From Streptomyces cavernae (GTDB lineage: Bacteria; Actinomycetota; Actinomycetes; Streptomycetales; Streptomycetaceae): a stretch of 64,000 nucleotides of DNA. The notes under the pieces were generated by a model that had not been told where the DNA came from, made no database searches, and saw only the letters and a list, made by a program, of their open reading frames with translations. Positions 17,083 to 25,960 of the stretch are shown here, piece by piece. The stretch spans positions 186,001-250,000 of the forward strand of contig NZ_RPDJ01000008.1 of the NCBI RefSeq assembly GCF_004023625.1, in the 5' to 3' direction. Positions within the stretch are counted from its first letter, which is position 1, and each line of letters starts with the position of its first letter. A program made the position numbers and the translations under genes.

Positions 17083-17855
17083 GCGGTGGCTCCGTTGGTG
17101 TGGGCGAGGCCGAGATCCCCGCTGCGGCCTGAGGTGATCAGTTCGACGATCTGGGAGTGCGTCACGTCCGAGGCCTTGACCTCGGCGGCCATCCGGCCCA
17201 GGTAGAGGGCGGCGATCCGGTCGGACACCGCGAAGACGTCGTTCATGTTGTGCGAGATCAGGACCACGGCGAGGCCGTTGTCGGCCAGCCGCCGGACCAG
17301 TTCGAGGACCTGTGCGGTCTGGGCGACGCCGAGTGCGGCGGTCGGCTCGTCCAGGATGACCACCTTGCTGTTCCACAGCACGGCCTTGGCGATGGCCACG
17401 GTCTGCCGCTGACCACCGGACAGGCTGGAGACCTGCTGACGGATCGACTTGACGGTGCGCACCGACAGCCCTTCGAGGGTCTTGGCGGCCATCTCCTCCA
17501 TCGTCGCGTCGTCGAGGACCAGTCCGCTGCGCTTCTCCCGGCCCAGGAACATGTTCTGGACGATGTCGAGGTTGTCGCAGAGCGCAAGGTCCTGGTAGAC
17601 GATCTCGACGCCCATGGCGGCGGCGTCACGCGGGCTGTGCACGTGGACCCGCTCACCCTCGAACCAGTACTCGCCGCCGTCGATCGGGTGGATCCCGCCG
17701 ATGCACTTGACGAGGGTGGACTTACCGGCACCGTTGTCGCCGACGAGGGCCGTCACCTCCCCCGGGTGGACGGTGAAGGACACGTCGTGCAGCACCTGCA
17801 CGGGCCCGAAACTCTTGTCGATCCCGCGCAGTTGGAGGATCGGGGTGGCTGTCAT
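17079..17855 (-). CDS. sugar ABC transporter ATP-binding protein
   Basis: This 258-residue ABC ATPase powers the permease encoded just downstream. Walker A GDNGAGKST is near residues 39-47, the signature LSGGQRQTVAI near 141, and Walker B VVILDEPTAALG near 160. It is a single-domain ATPase rather than the double-domain form seen in RbsA or XylG, as is common in actinobacterial xylose systems. ATG at 17855 is preceded by AAGGAG at about nine bases; the longer frame to 17960 runs through the intercistronic hairpin and is rejected. Confidence 0.92.
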   Translation of the reverse strand: MTATPILQLRGIDKSFGPVQVLHDVSFTVHPGEVTALVGDNGAGKSTLVKCIGGIHPIDGGEYWFEGERVHVHSPRDAAAMGVEIVYQDLALCDNLDIVQNMFLGREKRSGLVLDDATMEEMAAKTLEGLSVRTVKSIRQQVSSLSGGQRQTVAIAKAVLWNSKVVILDEPTAALGVAQTAQVLELVRRLADNGLAVVLISHNMNDVFAVSDRIAALYLGRMAAEVKASDVTHSQIVELITSGRSGDLGLAHTNGATA

Positions 17856-17883
17856 GGAAGACGGCTCCTTACGGTCGTGAGTT

Positions 17884-17920
17884 CGCGGGCCCCGGGGAGT
17901 CGTGTGTCCCGGGGCCCGCG
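17884..17920 (-). terminator. strong intercistronic hairpin between binding-protein and ATPase genes
   Basis: The arm at 17884-17898 and the arm at 17907-17920 pair over about 13 G/C-rich bases with one bulge and an 8-base loop. There is no T-run. Such hairpins after the first gene of binding-protein operons often stabilise the upstream message or cause partial termination, giving more binding protein than membrane components. Confidence 0.65.
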
Positions 17921-17984
17921 ATCGGGCCGGTGGACCGGCGGATGGGAGTCCGGTGCGCACCGGCCGATCAGGAGGCTGGGGAGG

Positions 17985-19082
17985 CTAGTTGATGCCGGCC
18001 TTGGCGCACAGGTCGGCGAACTTGCCCGCGCACAGCTCTTCCTTGGTGACGAATCCGTCGGCCACGACGTCCTTGACGTTGTCCTTGTAGATGGCCACCG
18101 GGGTCTCCAGCACGGAGGCCACATCGCGGTTGCCCTCGGGGTCGTGGACGGTCGCGTTCGTCTCGCCCTTCTCACCCTTGGCGAGCGAGATGGCCAGCTT
18201 GGCGGTGGCGTCCGCCTCCTTCTTGACCGCCTTGTAGACCGTCATGCACTGGTCGCCCGCCAGGATGTTCTGCAGGCCCTGCACGGTGGCGTCCTGACCG
18301 GTGACCGGGACCTCGCCGTTGCGGTTCTGCTTGCGCAGGACGGCGATGGCCGCGTTGCCGAGACCGTCGTTGGCGGCGAGCACCCCGCCGATCTTCGGCT
18401 CGCTGGTGAGCATCTGCTCGAAGATGGTGCCGGCCTGGGCGTTGTCCCAGTCGGGGACGGACTGGTCCGGACCCTTGACGTATTCGCCCGACTTGTACTT
18501 CGGGTCGAGGACCCCGTTGTAGCCCTTGGCGAAGAGGGTGGCGTTGTTGTCGGTCGGAGAGCCGTTGAGCGTAGCGACGATGGGCTTCTTGGCCTTCATG
18601 TCACTCAGGCACTTGCTGAGGCCCTCGCCCTGCAGCTTGCCGACCGCGGTGTTGTCGAAGCTCACGTAGTACTGGGCGGAGCCGCCGAGGGTGAGGCGGT
18701 CGTAGTCGATCGTGGCGACGCCCTGCGACTTGGCCTTGTCCAGGACGGCCTTGCCGGTGCCGCTGTCCAGGTTCACGATCACCAGGACGTTCACCCCACT
18801 GGTGATCATCTGGTCGGCGATGGTCTGGAACTGCTGCTTGTCGCCCTGCGCGTTCTGGATGTCGTACTCGACACCCGCCGCCTTGAACGCCTCGGAGAGG
18901 TACTTGCGGTCCGCCGTCTCCCAGCGTGCCGACGACTTGCTGTCCGGGAGGATCACGCCGATCTTCGGCTTCGCGTCCGAGCCGGAGCCGGTCCCGCTGC
19001 TGCTCGACGAGGAGTCGCCGCAGGCGCTGAGCGAGCTGACCAGTGCTATCGCGGTGGCGGTGAGGAGGAGTCCCTTGCGCAT
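17985..19082 (-). CDS. sugar-binding lipoprotein (XylF-like)
   Basis: The 365-residue protein is a periplasmic-binding-type lipoprotein. The signal peptide ends in the lipobox LVSSLSAC with Cys21, followed by a Ser-rich linker. The mature part begins KPKIGVILPDSKSSARWE and resembles D-xylose-binding proteins, with GVNVLVIVNLDSGTGKAVLD in the first lobe and GGVLAANDGLGNAAIAVLR in the second, where ligand-binding Asn and Asp residues sit. It is the first gene of the operon, downstream of the palindromic operator. Xylose is the best guess for the ligand; arabinose or ribose-type sugars remain possible. Confidence 0.9.
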   Translation of the reverse strand: MRKGLLLTATAIALVSSLSACGDSSSSSSGTGSGSDAKPKIGVILPDSKSSARWETADRKYLSEAFKAAGVEYDIQNAQGDKQQFQTIADQMITSGVNVLVIVNLDSGTGKAVLDKAKSQGVATIDYDRLTLGGSAQYYVSFDNTAVGKLQGEGLSKCLSDMKAKKPIVATLNGSPTDNNATLFAKGYNGVLDPKYKSGEYVKGPDQSVPDWDNAQAGTIFEQMLTSEPKIGGVLAANDGLGNAAIAVLRKQNRNGEVPVTGQDATVQGLQNILAGDQCMTVYKAVKKEADATAKLAISLAKGEKGETNATVHDPEGNRDVASVLETPVAIYKDNVKDVVADGFVTKEELCAGKFADLCAKAGIN

Positions 19083-19485
19083 GGGCAGGGTCCTTTCTGG
19101 GGTTACGGCCGGACGTCCGGACGCACGAGGGTGTTGAGGGAGGCGAAGAAGTGCGCTCTTGGTGGAATTGCCGGTTCTCGGGTGATCCGCCCGGCTGAAT
19201 GTTGTGAGCGGGAACTTACGATGCCCTCACGCCCGTGCGCCAGAGGTGTGGCGCGAGAATTTGTTATCCGCGATAACAATCAGGTGACGCCGCCGAAACA
19301 TGGCCGCACCCGCTCCATGACCTCCGTCGGAAGGCGGGGTTGAGCATGGGGACGGGCGCGGCGGCTGGAGGCGGCGGCGCACGAACGGTCCGCGCCGCCG
19401 CGCGGCCGGCCGACGGGGCCGACCTGGCAGCCGTCACCCGCGCCGGCGCCGTAGTGGAGGAGGAGCAGAGCGGGCGGCGCGGGGA
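19083..19485. other. promoter region of the sugar operon
   Basis: Apart from the operator at 19261-19279, I see no gene here. A long plus-strand frame crossing it continues only as the shadow of the carboxypeptidase gene. Confidence 0.5.
19261..19279 (-). promoter_or_regulatory. palindromic operator, probable ROK repressor site
   Basis: Perfect 8-bp arms TTGTTATC and GATAACAA are separated by CGC. The site lies about 180 bp before the binding-protein start and is strikingly AT-rich for this genome. The only regulator in the operon is the ROK protein, whose family binds such TTA/TAA palindromes. No other gene starts nearby. Confidence 0.75.
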
Positions 19486-20637
19486 TCAGTCGCGCGTGGG
19501 ACGCGGGCCCTTCCAGCCGCGCAGCGCCATGCCCGTCGCTCCCGCGCCCAGGGCCGCCGCACCCGCGATGGCACCCGCCTCCGGCCAGCCGGGGGCCTTG
19601 TTCCCGGAGGGCAGGGCGGCGGCGGGGCGTGCGGTCGGCCCGGGCCGTGCCACCGTCGACCGCGGCTCCAGGGAACCCACCGCACGCACCCGGCCCGCGG
19701 CCTCGAACCCCCAGTCGAGGAGAGCGCGGGCCTCCTCGTACACCGCGAAACCGCCGCCTGTCTGCGGGTTGAGCACCGTGACGATCAGCGTGCGCCCGTC
19801 ACGGCGTGCCGCGGCGATCAGCGTGTTGCCCGCGCCGGACGTGTAGCCGTTCTTGACTCCGACGATCCCGGGGTAGGGCTTCACCCCGTCGGCGCCGGTC
19901 AGCAGCCGGTTGGTGTTCTGGATCTGGTACGACCGCCCCTTGGCGGGGAACATGGCGGCGGGCTTGGCGCAGTACCGGGCGAAGTCCGCGTTGCGCAGCC
20001 CGGCCCGGCCGAAGAGGGCCAGGTCGTACGCCGACGACACCTGCCCCGGCGCGTCGAAGCCGTCCGGCGAGACCACCCTGGTGTCCAGGGCGCCCAGTTG
20101 CCGCGCCTTCCGCTGCATCTCGGCGGCCGTGGTGCGCCAACCGCCGTGCATCGCGGCCAGTACCCGTACGGCGTCGTTGCCGGAGTTGAGGAAGACCCCG
20201 TGCCAGAGGTCGGCCGCCGAGTAGGTGTGGTTCGCGGTGACACCGACGAGGCTGCTGCCCGCCTCCACGCCCGCGAGGTCCGACTCCCTGACGGTGTGCC
20301 GGACGTTCCCGGGCAGGACCGGCAGCACGGTCAGGGCGAACAGTGCCTTGAGGGTGCTGGCGGGCGGCAGCCTGCGGTGTGCGTCGTGCGCGGCGAGCAC
20401 AACACCGCTGTCGACGTCGGCGACCAGCCACGACAGCGCGGAGACCTCGTCGGGCAGCGCGGGCGCGCCGGGACCGCGCCGCACCTGCGTGCCGGCCCCG
20501 TACAGCGGTGAGGCCGTGCGGCTCGGTGGGGCAGGGTCCTCGGCGACGGCCAAACCCTGCGCCGGCGCGGTCGGCACGCCGATCGCCCACAGAGCAGCGC
20601 AGGCGATGGCGAGGCGGGACGAGAATCCGATGGTCAT
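19486..20637 (-). CDS. D-alanyl-D-alanine carboxypeptidase (class C low-mass PBP)
   Basis: The 383-residue exported enzyme trims the terminal D-Ala of peptidoglycan stem peptides. An N-terminal signal segment covers about residues 1-32. The three penicillin-binding motifs are present: S94-T-L-K97 in PPASTLKALF, SGN at 152-154, and KNG at 262-264 in place of the common KTG. A C-terminal hydrophobic stretch GAAALGAGATGMAL followed by basic residues anchors it to the membrane. It is a single-gene unit. An approximately 310-bp repeat-rich spacer separates it from the rho gene upstream on the same strand. Confidence 0.93.
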   Translation of the reverse strand: MTIGFSSRLAIACAALWAIGVPTAPAQGLAVAEDPAPPSRTASPLYGAGTQVRRGPGAPALPDEVSALSWLVADVDSGVVLAAHDAHRRLPPASTLKALFALTVLPVLPGNVRHTVRESDLAGVEAGSSLVGVTANHTYSAADLWHGVFLNSGNDAVRVLAAMHGGWRTTAAEMQRKARQLGALDTRVVSPDGFDAPGQVSSAYDLALFGRAGLRNADFARYCAKPAAMFPAKGRSYQIQNTNRLLTGADGVKPYPGIVGVKNGYTSGAGNTLIAAARRDGRTLIVTVLNPQTGGGFAVYEEARALLDWGFEAAGRVRAVGSLEPRSTVARPGPTARPAAALPSGNKAPGWPEAGAIAGAAALGAGATGMALRGWKGPRPTRD

Positions 20638-20754
20638 GGCGCAAACGTAGGAACGTGGACGCAGGATGCCGGTGCGTCAGGGCGGCTGCGCGGCCGGATG
20701 GAGGGGGCGAGGCACCCGGATGACCGACATCGCGAGGCTTGGGCGAAGGGCGAT

Positions 20755-20935
20755 GGTCACAGGGCGGTGGGTCCGGGGCGGTGGTTCCGGGGCGGTGGTT
20801 CCGGGGCCTTGGGGGCCAGGGCGGTGGGTCCACGGCCAGGGCCTCACCGCGGCGGCCAAGGCGGTCGGTCCGGGGCGGTGGATTCGGGGGCGGTGGATCG
20901 AGGGCGCGGATCCCCGGGGACGGATCCAGGGCCGG
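20755..20935 (-). repeat. degenerate C-rich tandem repeat downstream of rho
   Basis: The plus strand carries several degenerate copies of a 12-13 base unit like GGGCGGTGGTTCC; the transcribed minus strand therefore reads as C-rich ACCACCGCCCC units. It begins right after the rho stop. It is not coding. Confidence 0.6.
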
Positions 20936-20946
20936 ATCAGGGGGCA

Positions 20947-22101
20947 CTAGCCGGTGGGCAGAGTCGGTTGGACCTGCCGGAGGAACGTCGCGTTGTCCGG
21001 GGTTTGCCGCATCTTGTCCAGTACGGCGTCGACGGTCGACTGGGCGTCGCGGGACCGCAGGGCCCGCCGTAGTCCGCGGGTGACCGCCAACTCGTCGGCG
21101 GCAAGAAGGAGTTCCTCCCGTCGGGTGCCGGACGGGGTGATGTCGACGGCCGGGAAGACCCGCTTCTCCGCAAGAGCCCGGTCCAGGCGCAACTCCATGT
21201 TGCCGGTGCTCTTCAGCTCCTCGAAGTAGAAGTCGTCGGCGCGGGAACCGGTCTCCACCAGGGCCGTGGCCAGGATGGTGAGCGAACCGGCCTCCTCGGT
21301 CAGGCGCGCCGCACCGAAGAACCGCTTGGGCCCCTGCAGCGCGGCGGCGTCGACACCGCCCGTGAGGGTGCGGCCGCCCGAAGACGCGGCGTTGTTGTAC
21401 GCGCGGCACAGCCGGGTGAGCGAGTCCAGCAGGACCACGACGTCCCTGCCCTGTTCGACCAGCCGTTTGGCGCGCTCCACGGCCAGCTCGGCGAGCGCGA
21501 TGTGCTGTTTGGGTGATCGGTCGAAGGTCGACGCCAGCACCTCTCCCCGTACGGAGCGGCGCATGTCGGTGACCTCCTCGGGCCGCTCGTCCACCAGGAC
21601 GACCATGAGGTGGCACTCGGGGTGGTTGCCTGCGACGGCGGCGGCGAGCTGCTGCAACAGAACCGTCTTGCCGGTCTTGGGCGGAGCCACGATCAGCCCG
21701 CGCTGACCCTTGCCGATCGGGGCCATCAGATCGATGAGGCGGGTGGTGAGGCCGCCGGCGGAATGCTCCAGACGCAGCCGGTCGCGCGGATGGAGCGGGG
21801 TGAGGTCGCGGAAGTGGGGGCGACGGCGCGACTCTTCGGGCGCGCGGCCGTTCACCAGCTCGACCTCGCCGAGGGCGCGCTGCCTGCCGCGTCCGGTCCG
21901 CACCCCCTCGACGGTGTCGCCCTGGCGCAGACCGTACTGGCGGATGAGCGCGGCGGGCACCGGGATGTCGTCGGGGGTGGGCAGGAAGCTGTTCGGACGC
22001 AGGTGTCCCTGGCCGCCGGACGCGATGTCGAGGACACCGGCCGCCCTGGACCGGGCCGGGGACTGCTGGGTGACTGTGGGGTGTTCGAGTGCGGTGGTCA
22101 A
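20947..22101 (-). CDS. rho: short Rho-type transcription terminator paralogue
   Basis: The 384-residue protein has the Rho architecture: an OB/cold-shock RNA domain (about residues 20-70) and a RecA-type ATPase with Walker A APPKTGKT (139-146), Walker B VVVLLDSLTRL and the GGVDAAALQGPKRFFGAARLT region with the bicyclomycin-binding surroundings. It is much shorter than the main actinobacterial Rho, which has a large basic/acidic N-terminal extension. The RNP1 motif, normally GFGFLR, reads GQGHLR at residues 30-35, so the aromatic RNA-stacking residues are lost. TTG at 22101 is chosen because AAAGGACC precedes it; ATG at 22164 is possible. It probably is a second rho, not the housekeeping one. 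Confidence 0.85.
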   Translation of the reverse strand: MTTALEHPTVTQQSPARSRAAGVLDIASGGQGHLRPNSFLPTPDDIPVPAALIRQYGLRQGDTVEGVRTGRGRQRALGEVELVNGRAPEESRRRPHFRDLTPLHPRDRLRLEHSAGGLTTRLIDLMAPIGKGQRGLIVAPPKTGKTVLLQQLAAAVAGNHPECHLMVVLVDERPEEVTDMRRSVRGEVLASTFDRSPKQHIALAELAVERAKRLVEQGRDVVVLLDSLTRLCRAYNNAASSGGRTLTGGVDAAALQGPKRFFGAARLTEEAGSLTILATALVETGSRADDFYFEELKSTGNMELRLDRALAEKRVFPAVDITPSGTRREELLLAADELAVTRGLRRALRSRDAQSTVDAVLDKMRQTPDNATFLRQVQPTLPTG

Positions 22102-22483
22102 CTGGGGTCCTTTCAAGGATGCGCGGAGCCGCGGATGCGGGGCTGTGCGGATTCGCGGATGCACGGAGACATGCAGAGGTGTGGGAACGGCCCGGCGCAG
22201 GCGGTGCGATCACGCCTCGCTCGGCGGAAGCGGCATCCGGCGTCTCGCCCGACGGCTGTCGGTGACGGCCCTCGAGGACGGCTGTCATCGGCCGTGTCGA
22301 GAAGAGATGGCGCTGAGAAGCTGGTTCGCCGGTCGCTCAGGACGGGCGTTTCAGCGAGTGAAGGGTGTGAAGTGAATCAGCACGGTCGCCCGGGAAGTTG
22401 GAGCGAACAAGCGTGCGGAGCCAAGTCTAGCACGGGGTGCCGTCTTCGCTGGCGGAGCGTCTTGCCGGGGCAGGCTGCCACCT
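22102..22483 (-). other. rho leader/spacer
   Basis: About 380 bp lie between the methyltransferase stop and the rho start on the same strand. Near 22115-22185 a short GCGGATGC-type motif recurs imperfectly. I see no gene and no clear terminator. In other bacteria rho leaders take part in autoregulation. Confidence 0.35.
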
Positions 22484-23335
22484 TCAGGGCGTCGCGAGCA
22501 GACCGTACAAGAGGGGGATCCGTGGTGACGTCTTCGGCAGACGCCACCATCCGGACGGTGTCCGGTCCATCTCGGGCCAACGCGGCCACGGCAGCTCATC
22601 GCTTTCCCGTAGTCGCGCGATCCGCAGGCCGGCGCCGACCAGGGCGTTGACGACCTCGCCGAGGCCGTGCGTCCACTCGTAGGACTCGATGGCGCCCTGA
22701 ACCGGCGGGCCGTCGGTGTAGGTGCGCGTCACGGTCCGGCGGATCGCGTCCCGGCCGCCCAAGTAGTCGTGGCGCAGCAGCAGTTCCGAACCCTCACCGA
22801 CGGCGGGCTCGGGCCCCAGCGAGGTGAGCAGTGGATGGAACTCGACGATGTACAGGCGCCCGCCCGGACGGAGCAGACCGGCGACCGTGGCCGCCCAGCG
22901 GTCCAGGTCGGGCAGGTAGACCAGAGCGCCCTTGCCGGTGTAGACGACGTCGAACCGCCGCCCCTCCAGCGCGGTCGGCGCGTCGTAGACATTGGCCCGT
23001 ACGTACTCCACGTCGGCGCCCGCCCGCTCCGCGATCGCCCGTGCGGCGGCCACCGACGCCTCGGAGATGTCGAGACCGACGGTTCGGGCGCCGCGCTCGG
23101 CGAAGGCGATCGTGTCCGAGCCGAGGTGGCACTGGAGGTGGAGCACATCGCGTCCGGTCAGGTCGCCGAGGTCCTCCCACTCGAAGGGGGCGAACCAGCG
23201 GGACGGGTCGGGCGGCTCGTCCACACCGTAGAACCGGCTCGCCGCGTGAACGGGGGTACGGGCGTCCCAGTTCGCCTGGTTCACCCGCATCATCCGCTCG
23301 TGCTCGTCCGTCAAGGGCACGTGCTCCTCGTGCAT
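22484..23335 (-). CDS. class I SAM-dependent methyltransferase
   Basis: This 283-residue methyltransferase has the Rossmann motif I DVLHLQCHLGSDTIAF near residue 64, motif II TVGLDIS near 88 and FDVVYTGKGALVYLPDLDRW near 131. LLRPGGRLYIVEFHP near 158 is motif IV/V. The arrangement is that of Methyltransf_25-type small-molecule methylases, without a clue to substrate. The C-terminal part, rich in Trp and Pro, closes the active site. ATG at 23335 is preferred, with an in-frame ATG at 23347 as alternative. It may be cotranscribed with rho downstream, but the gap is large. Confidence 0.85.
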   Translation of the reverse strand: MHEEHVPLTDEHERMMRVNQANWDARTPVHAASRFYGVDEPPDPSRWFAPFEWEDLGDLTGRDVLHLQCHLGSDTIAFAERGARTVGLDISEASVAAARAIAERAGADVEYVRANVYDAPTALEGRRFDVVYTGKGALVYLPDLDRWAATVAGLLRPGGRLYIVEFHPLLTSLGPEPAVGEGSELLLRHDYLGGRDAIRRTVTRTYTDGPPVQGAIESYEWTHGLGEVVNALVGAGLRIARLRESDELPWPRWPEMDRTPSGWWRLPKTSPRIPLLYGLLATP

Positions 23336-23465
23336 GGGCCCATCCAACCAGCAACTGGCGCGAACGCACGACCCCTTGATTCACCTCATGTTCAACTGCG
23401 CACGGCGTGCCGACATCGACCTGTCGCGGGTGACCGTGCCGGCGTGGCCATGGGCCCGGCCCTCG

Positions 23466-25049
23466 TCAGCGGCCCAGGTCGAACACCCCGTAGCCGAAAC
23501 CGGATGCCGTGATCGTGCCGTCGGCGATACGGACTCCGGTGGTCTCCAGCGGCCGGGTGGCGTGAGTCGCGCCGTACGGGCAACTCGCCGCGTTCCGCTG
23601 GGGGTTGACGACCACGAGGTACCGGCCTCCGCGCAGGTACACGAACGGGTACCCGGAGTTCAGCACTTCCACCGAGCCGCCGGGGCCCAGCTCCGGTGTG
23701 CCGGTGCGGAGCGCGACGAGGCGGCGTACCAGATGCAGCAGCGAGGTCTCGTCGGCGCGCTGGGCCGCGACGGTCGGGCGGTCCGGGGACGGGTCGACGG
23801 GGAGGTAGGGCTCGTCGGAGGTGCTGAAGCCGGCGTTCTTGGTGTCGTCCCACTGCATCGGGGTGCGGGAGCCGGCGCGGTTGTAACGGGGGCCGAGCAC
23901 GCTGCCCTCCCTGTCGGGCAGGTCGGGGATGTAACGCATACCGATCTCGTCGCCGTAGTAGACGGCCGGCAAGGTGGGCCAGGTCAACTGGAAGACGAAG
24001 GCCGCGGGGAGCTGCTCGGCGGTACGGGGGCCGCAGTTGAGCCGCGAGAAGTCGTGGTTGGCGGTGGGCAGCGAGATGAAACCGCTGCTGCCGAGGGCGG
24101 TCGACGCCCGCTGCCAGGCCTCGACGAAGGGGAGCGGCGAGCCCTTGCCCTCCGCGTCGAAGAAACAGTCGAGCGGGTCCCAGGCCTCGTCGACCGTGCC
24201 GGACCGGTTGCTCCACAGCGAGCGCAGGGCGAGCCCGTTGGAGGGGCCGCCGAAATGGAGGAAGAAGTCGGTGTGGAAGCCCGCGGGAACGGCGACCTCG
24301 GGGTCGCCCCACTCCGACAACAGCACCACCTCCGGATGCGCGCCGTCCAGCCAGTGGCGCAGTTCCCTCCAGATCCCGGCCGTCTCCGACTTTTCCGGAT
24401 CGTCCTTGACCAGCGAGGACGCCATGTCCACGCGGAAACCGGCGACGCCGAGGCGCAGCCAGTGGTCCATGATCGTGCGCAGCGCCCGACGGTTGGCGCG
24501 CGGGCCCTCCGCGTCCACCGGCTGCCGCCAGGGCTCGGCCGGGTCCGGACGGGCGTAGCCGAAGTTGAGCGCGGGCTGGAAGGCGAAGAAGTTCGGCAGG
24601 TACGAGCCCGGGCGCGGCCCCGGCGACTCGACGAACCCCGCGGGGCGCCCCTCGGGCGCCCAGATGTAGCGGTGGTCGTCCGGGTCGTGCGCTGCGGCGG
24701 TGAACCACGGGTGCGCGTCCGAGGTGTGCCCGGCGACCAGGTCGAGCAGCACGCGGATACCGCGCCGCCCGGCCTCGTCGACCAGCTTCGCCAGGTCGTC
24801 GTCGGTGCCGTAGCGGGGGGCGATCGTGAGGTAGTCGGCGATGTCGTAGCCCGCGTCACGGAACGGGGAGACGAAGCACGGGTTGATCCAGACGGTGTTC
24901 ACACCGAGCCACGACAGATGGTCCAGGTGTTCGGTGATGCCGTTGAAATCGCCGATGCCGTCACCGTCGGAGTCGGCGAACGACTGCGGGTAGATCTGGT
25001 AGAAGACGGCGTCGGCTAGCCAGGCGGGTGCGGGGCGGAACGAGGTCAT
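23466..25049 (-). CDS. GH13 alpha-glucosidase/alpha-amylase family protein
   Basis: The 527-residue cytoplasmic enzyme belongs to glycoside hydrolase family 13, oligo-1,6-glucosidase/trehalose-synthase-like. It starts WLADAVFYQIYPQSFADSDGDG with the calcium-binding loop. The catalytic nucleophile lies in GVAGFRVDMAS, the acid/base in VVLLSEWGDPE and the transition-state Asp in LPTANHDFSRLN. RTPMQWD and a small C-terminal beta domain complete the fold. ATG at 25049 gives the standard N-terminus; the longer frame overlaps the divergent methyltransferase promoter. The likely substrates are short alpha-glucans or sucrose-type sugars. Confidence 0.92.
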   Translation of the reverse strand: MTSFRPAPAWLADAVFYQIYPQSFADSDGDGIGDFNGITEHLDHLSWLGVNTVWINPCFVSPFRDAGYDIADYLTIAPRYGTDDDLAKLVDEAGRRGIRVLLDLVAGHTSDAHPWFTAAAHDPDDHRYIWAPEGRPAGFVESPGPRPGSYLPNFFAFQPALNFGYARPDPAEPWRQPVDAEGPRANRRALRTIMDHWLRLGVAGFRVDMASSLVKDDPEKSETAGIWRELRHWLDGAHPEVVLLSEWGDPEVAVPAGFHTDFFLHFGGPSNGLALRSLWSNRSGTVDEAWDPLDCFFDAEGKGSPLPFVEAWQRASTALGSSGFISLPTANHDFSRLNCGPRTAEQLPAAFVFQLTWPTLPAVYYGDEIGMRYIPDLPDREGSVLGPRYNRAGSRTPMQWDDTKNAGFSTSDEPYLPVDPSPDRPTVAAQRADETSLLHLVRRLVALRTGTPELGPGGSVEVLNSGYPFVYLRGGRYLVVVNPQRNAASCPYGATHATRPLETTGVRIADGTITASGFGYGVFDLGR

Positions 25050-25192
25050 GGGGCGGCGCGGCCTTTCCTTGAGCCGTTTTCCGTGCTGCTGGTCCATGCG
25101 CGGTCGGGGACCTCTTTCGAGCCTGACACCGCCTGTCCCGTCCCGGTAGTCCGCCTCCCGGCAGCAGGACGGTATGACTATGCTGATCAACG

Positions 25193-25927
25193 ATGTTCTC
25201 CCCGCAAGGCCCCACGCTTCGCGAGCTCGCGGTCCAGGCGCTGTCATCCGTCGAGCGCGGCTACGACCTGCTCGCGCCCAAGTTCGACCACACCCCGTTC
25301 CGTACGCCGGACACCCTGCTGGACGCGGTCGCGCGGGTCCTGCGGGAGCTCGGGCCCTTCGGTACCGGACTCGATCTTTGCTGCGGTACCGGGGCCGGGG
25401 TGGGGGTGCTGCGGCAGGTGTGCGCGGAGCCGATCGCCGGGGTGGACATCAGCGCGGGAATGCTCGCTGTCGCACGGGAGCGCGAGGGGGCGGATGTGCA
25501 CTGGGTGCGCGCCGACGCCCGCGCCCTGCCCTTCGGGCCGGTGTTCGACCTGGCGGTGAGCTTCGGGGCCTTCGGGCACTTCCTCCCGCATGAGCTGCCG
25601 GGGCTCTTCGGCCAAGTGCACGCCGTGCTGCGGCCGGGCGGCCGGTTCGTCTTCCCGGTCGTGGCACCCGCCCGGCCCGGCTCGCCGGGGTACTGGGCAC
25701 TGCTCGCCTTCGACACCGCGATGCGGGTGCGCAACGCGGTGTGGCGGCCGCCGTTCGTCATGTACTACCGCACGTTCCGGCTCGCCGATGTGCGAGAGGA
25801 ACTGGAGCGTGCGGGCTTCACGGTGGAACTGGGCGCGCTGCCGGACTTCGGCCGCAGGCCGGACGGGAGCCCGCGCTGCCGGGTGGTCGTGGCCACGCGC
25901 CGGACCGGGGCCGGGCCTTCGCGCTGA
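25193..25927 (+). CDS. class I SAM-dependent methyltransferase
   Basis: A 244-residue methyltransferase with motif I GLDLCCGTGAGVGVLRQV near residues 60-76, AGVDISAGMLAVARERE near 81-97 and VRADARALPFGPVFDLAVS near 104-122. FGQVHAVLRPGGRFVFPVV near 140 is motif V. It resembles UbiE/Methyltransf_11 proteins of unknown substrate. It is divergent from the GH13 gene. The 3' side is followed by a long degenerate tandem repeat, not a recognisable terminator. Confidence 0.87.
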   Translation: MFSPQGPTLRELAVQALSSVERGYDLLAPKFDHTPFRTPDTLLDAVARVLRELGPFGTGLDLCCGTGAGVGVLRQVCAEPIAGVDISAGMLAVAREREGADVHWVRADARALPFGPVFDLAVSFGAFGHFLPHELPGLFGQVHAVLRPGGRFVFPVVAPARPGSPGYWALLAFDTAMRVRNAVWRPPFVMYYRTFRLADVREELERAGFTVELGALPDFGRRPDGSPRCRVVVATRRTGAGPSR

Positions 25928-25960
25928 GCCCGGCCCCGCCCACGGCACGCCGCCCGGCAC

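Noticed and set aside
17157..19343. 728-residue plus-strand frame
   Set aside because: It runs opposite the sugar ATPase and binding-protein genes, which have clear motifs; the product looks like antisense composition only.
19799..22288. 829-residue minus-strand frame
   Set aside because: It overlaps dacC and rho in another frame; its Pro/Arg/His-rich product has no known motif.
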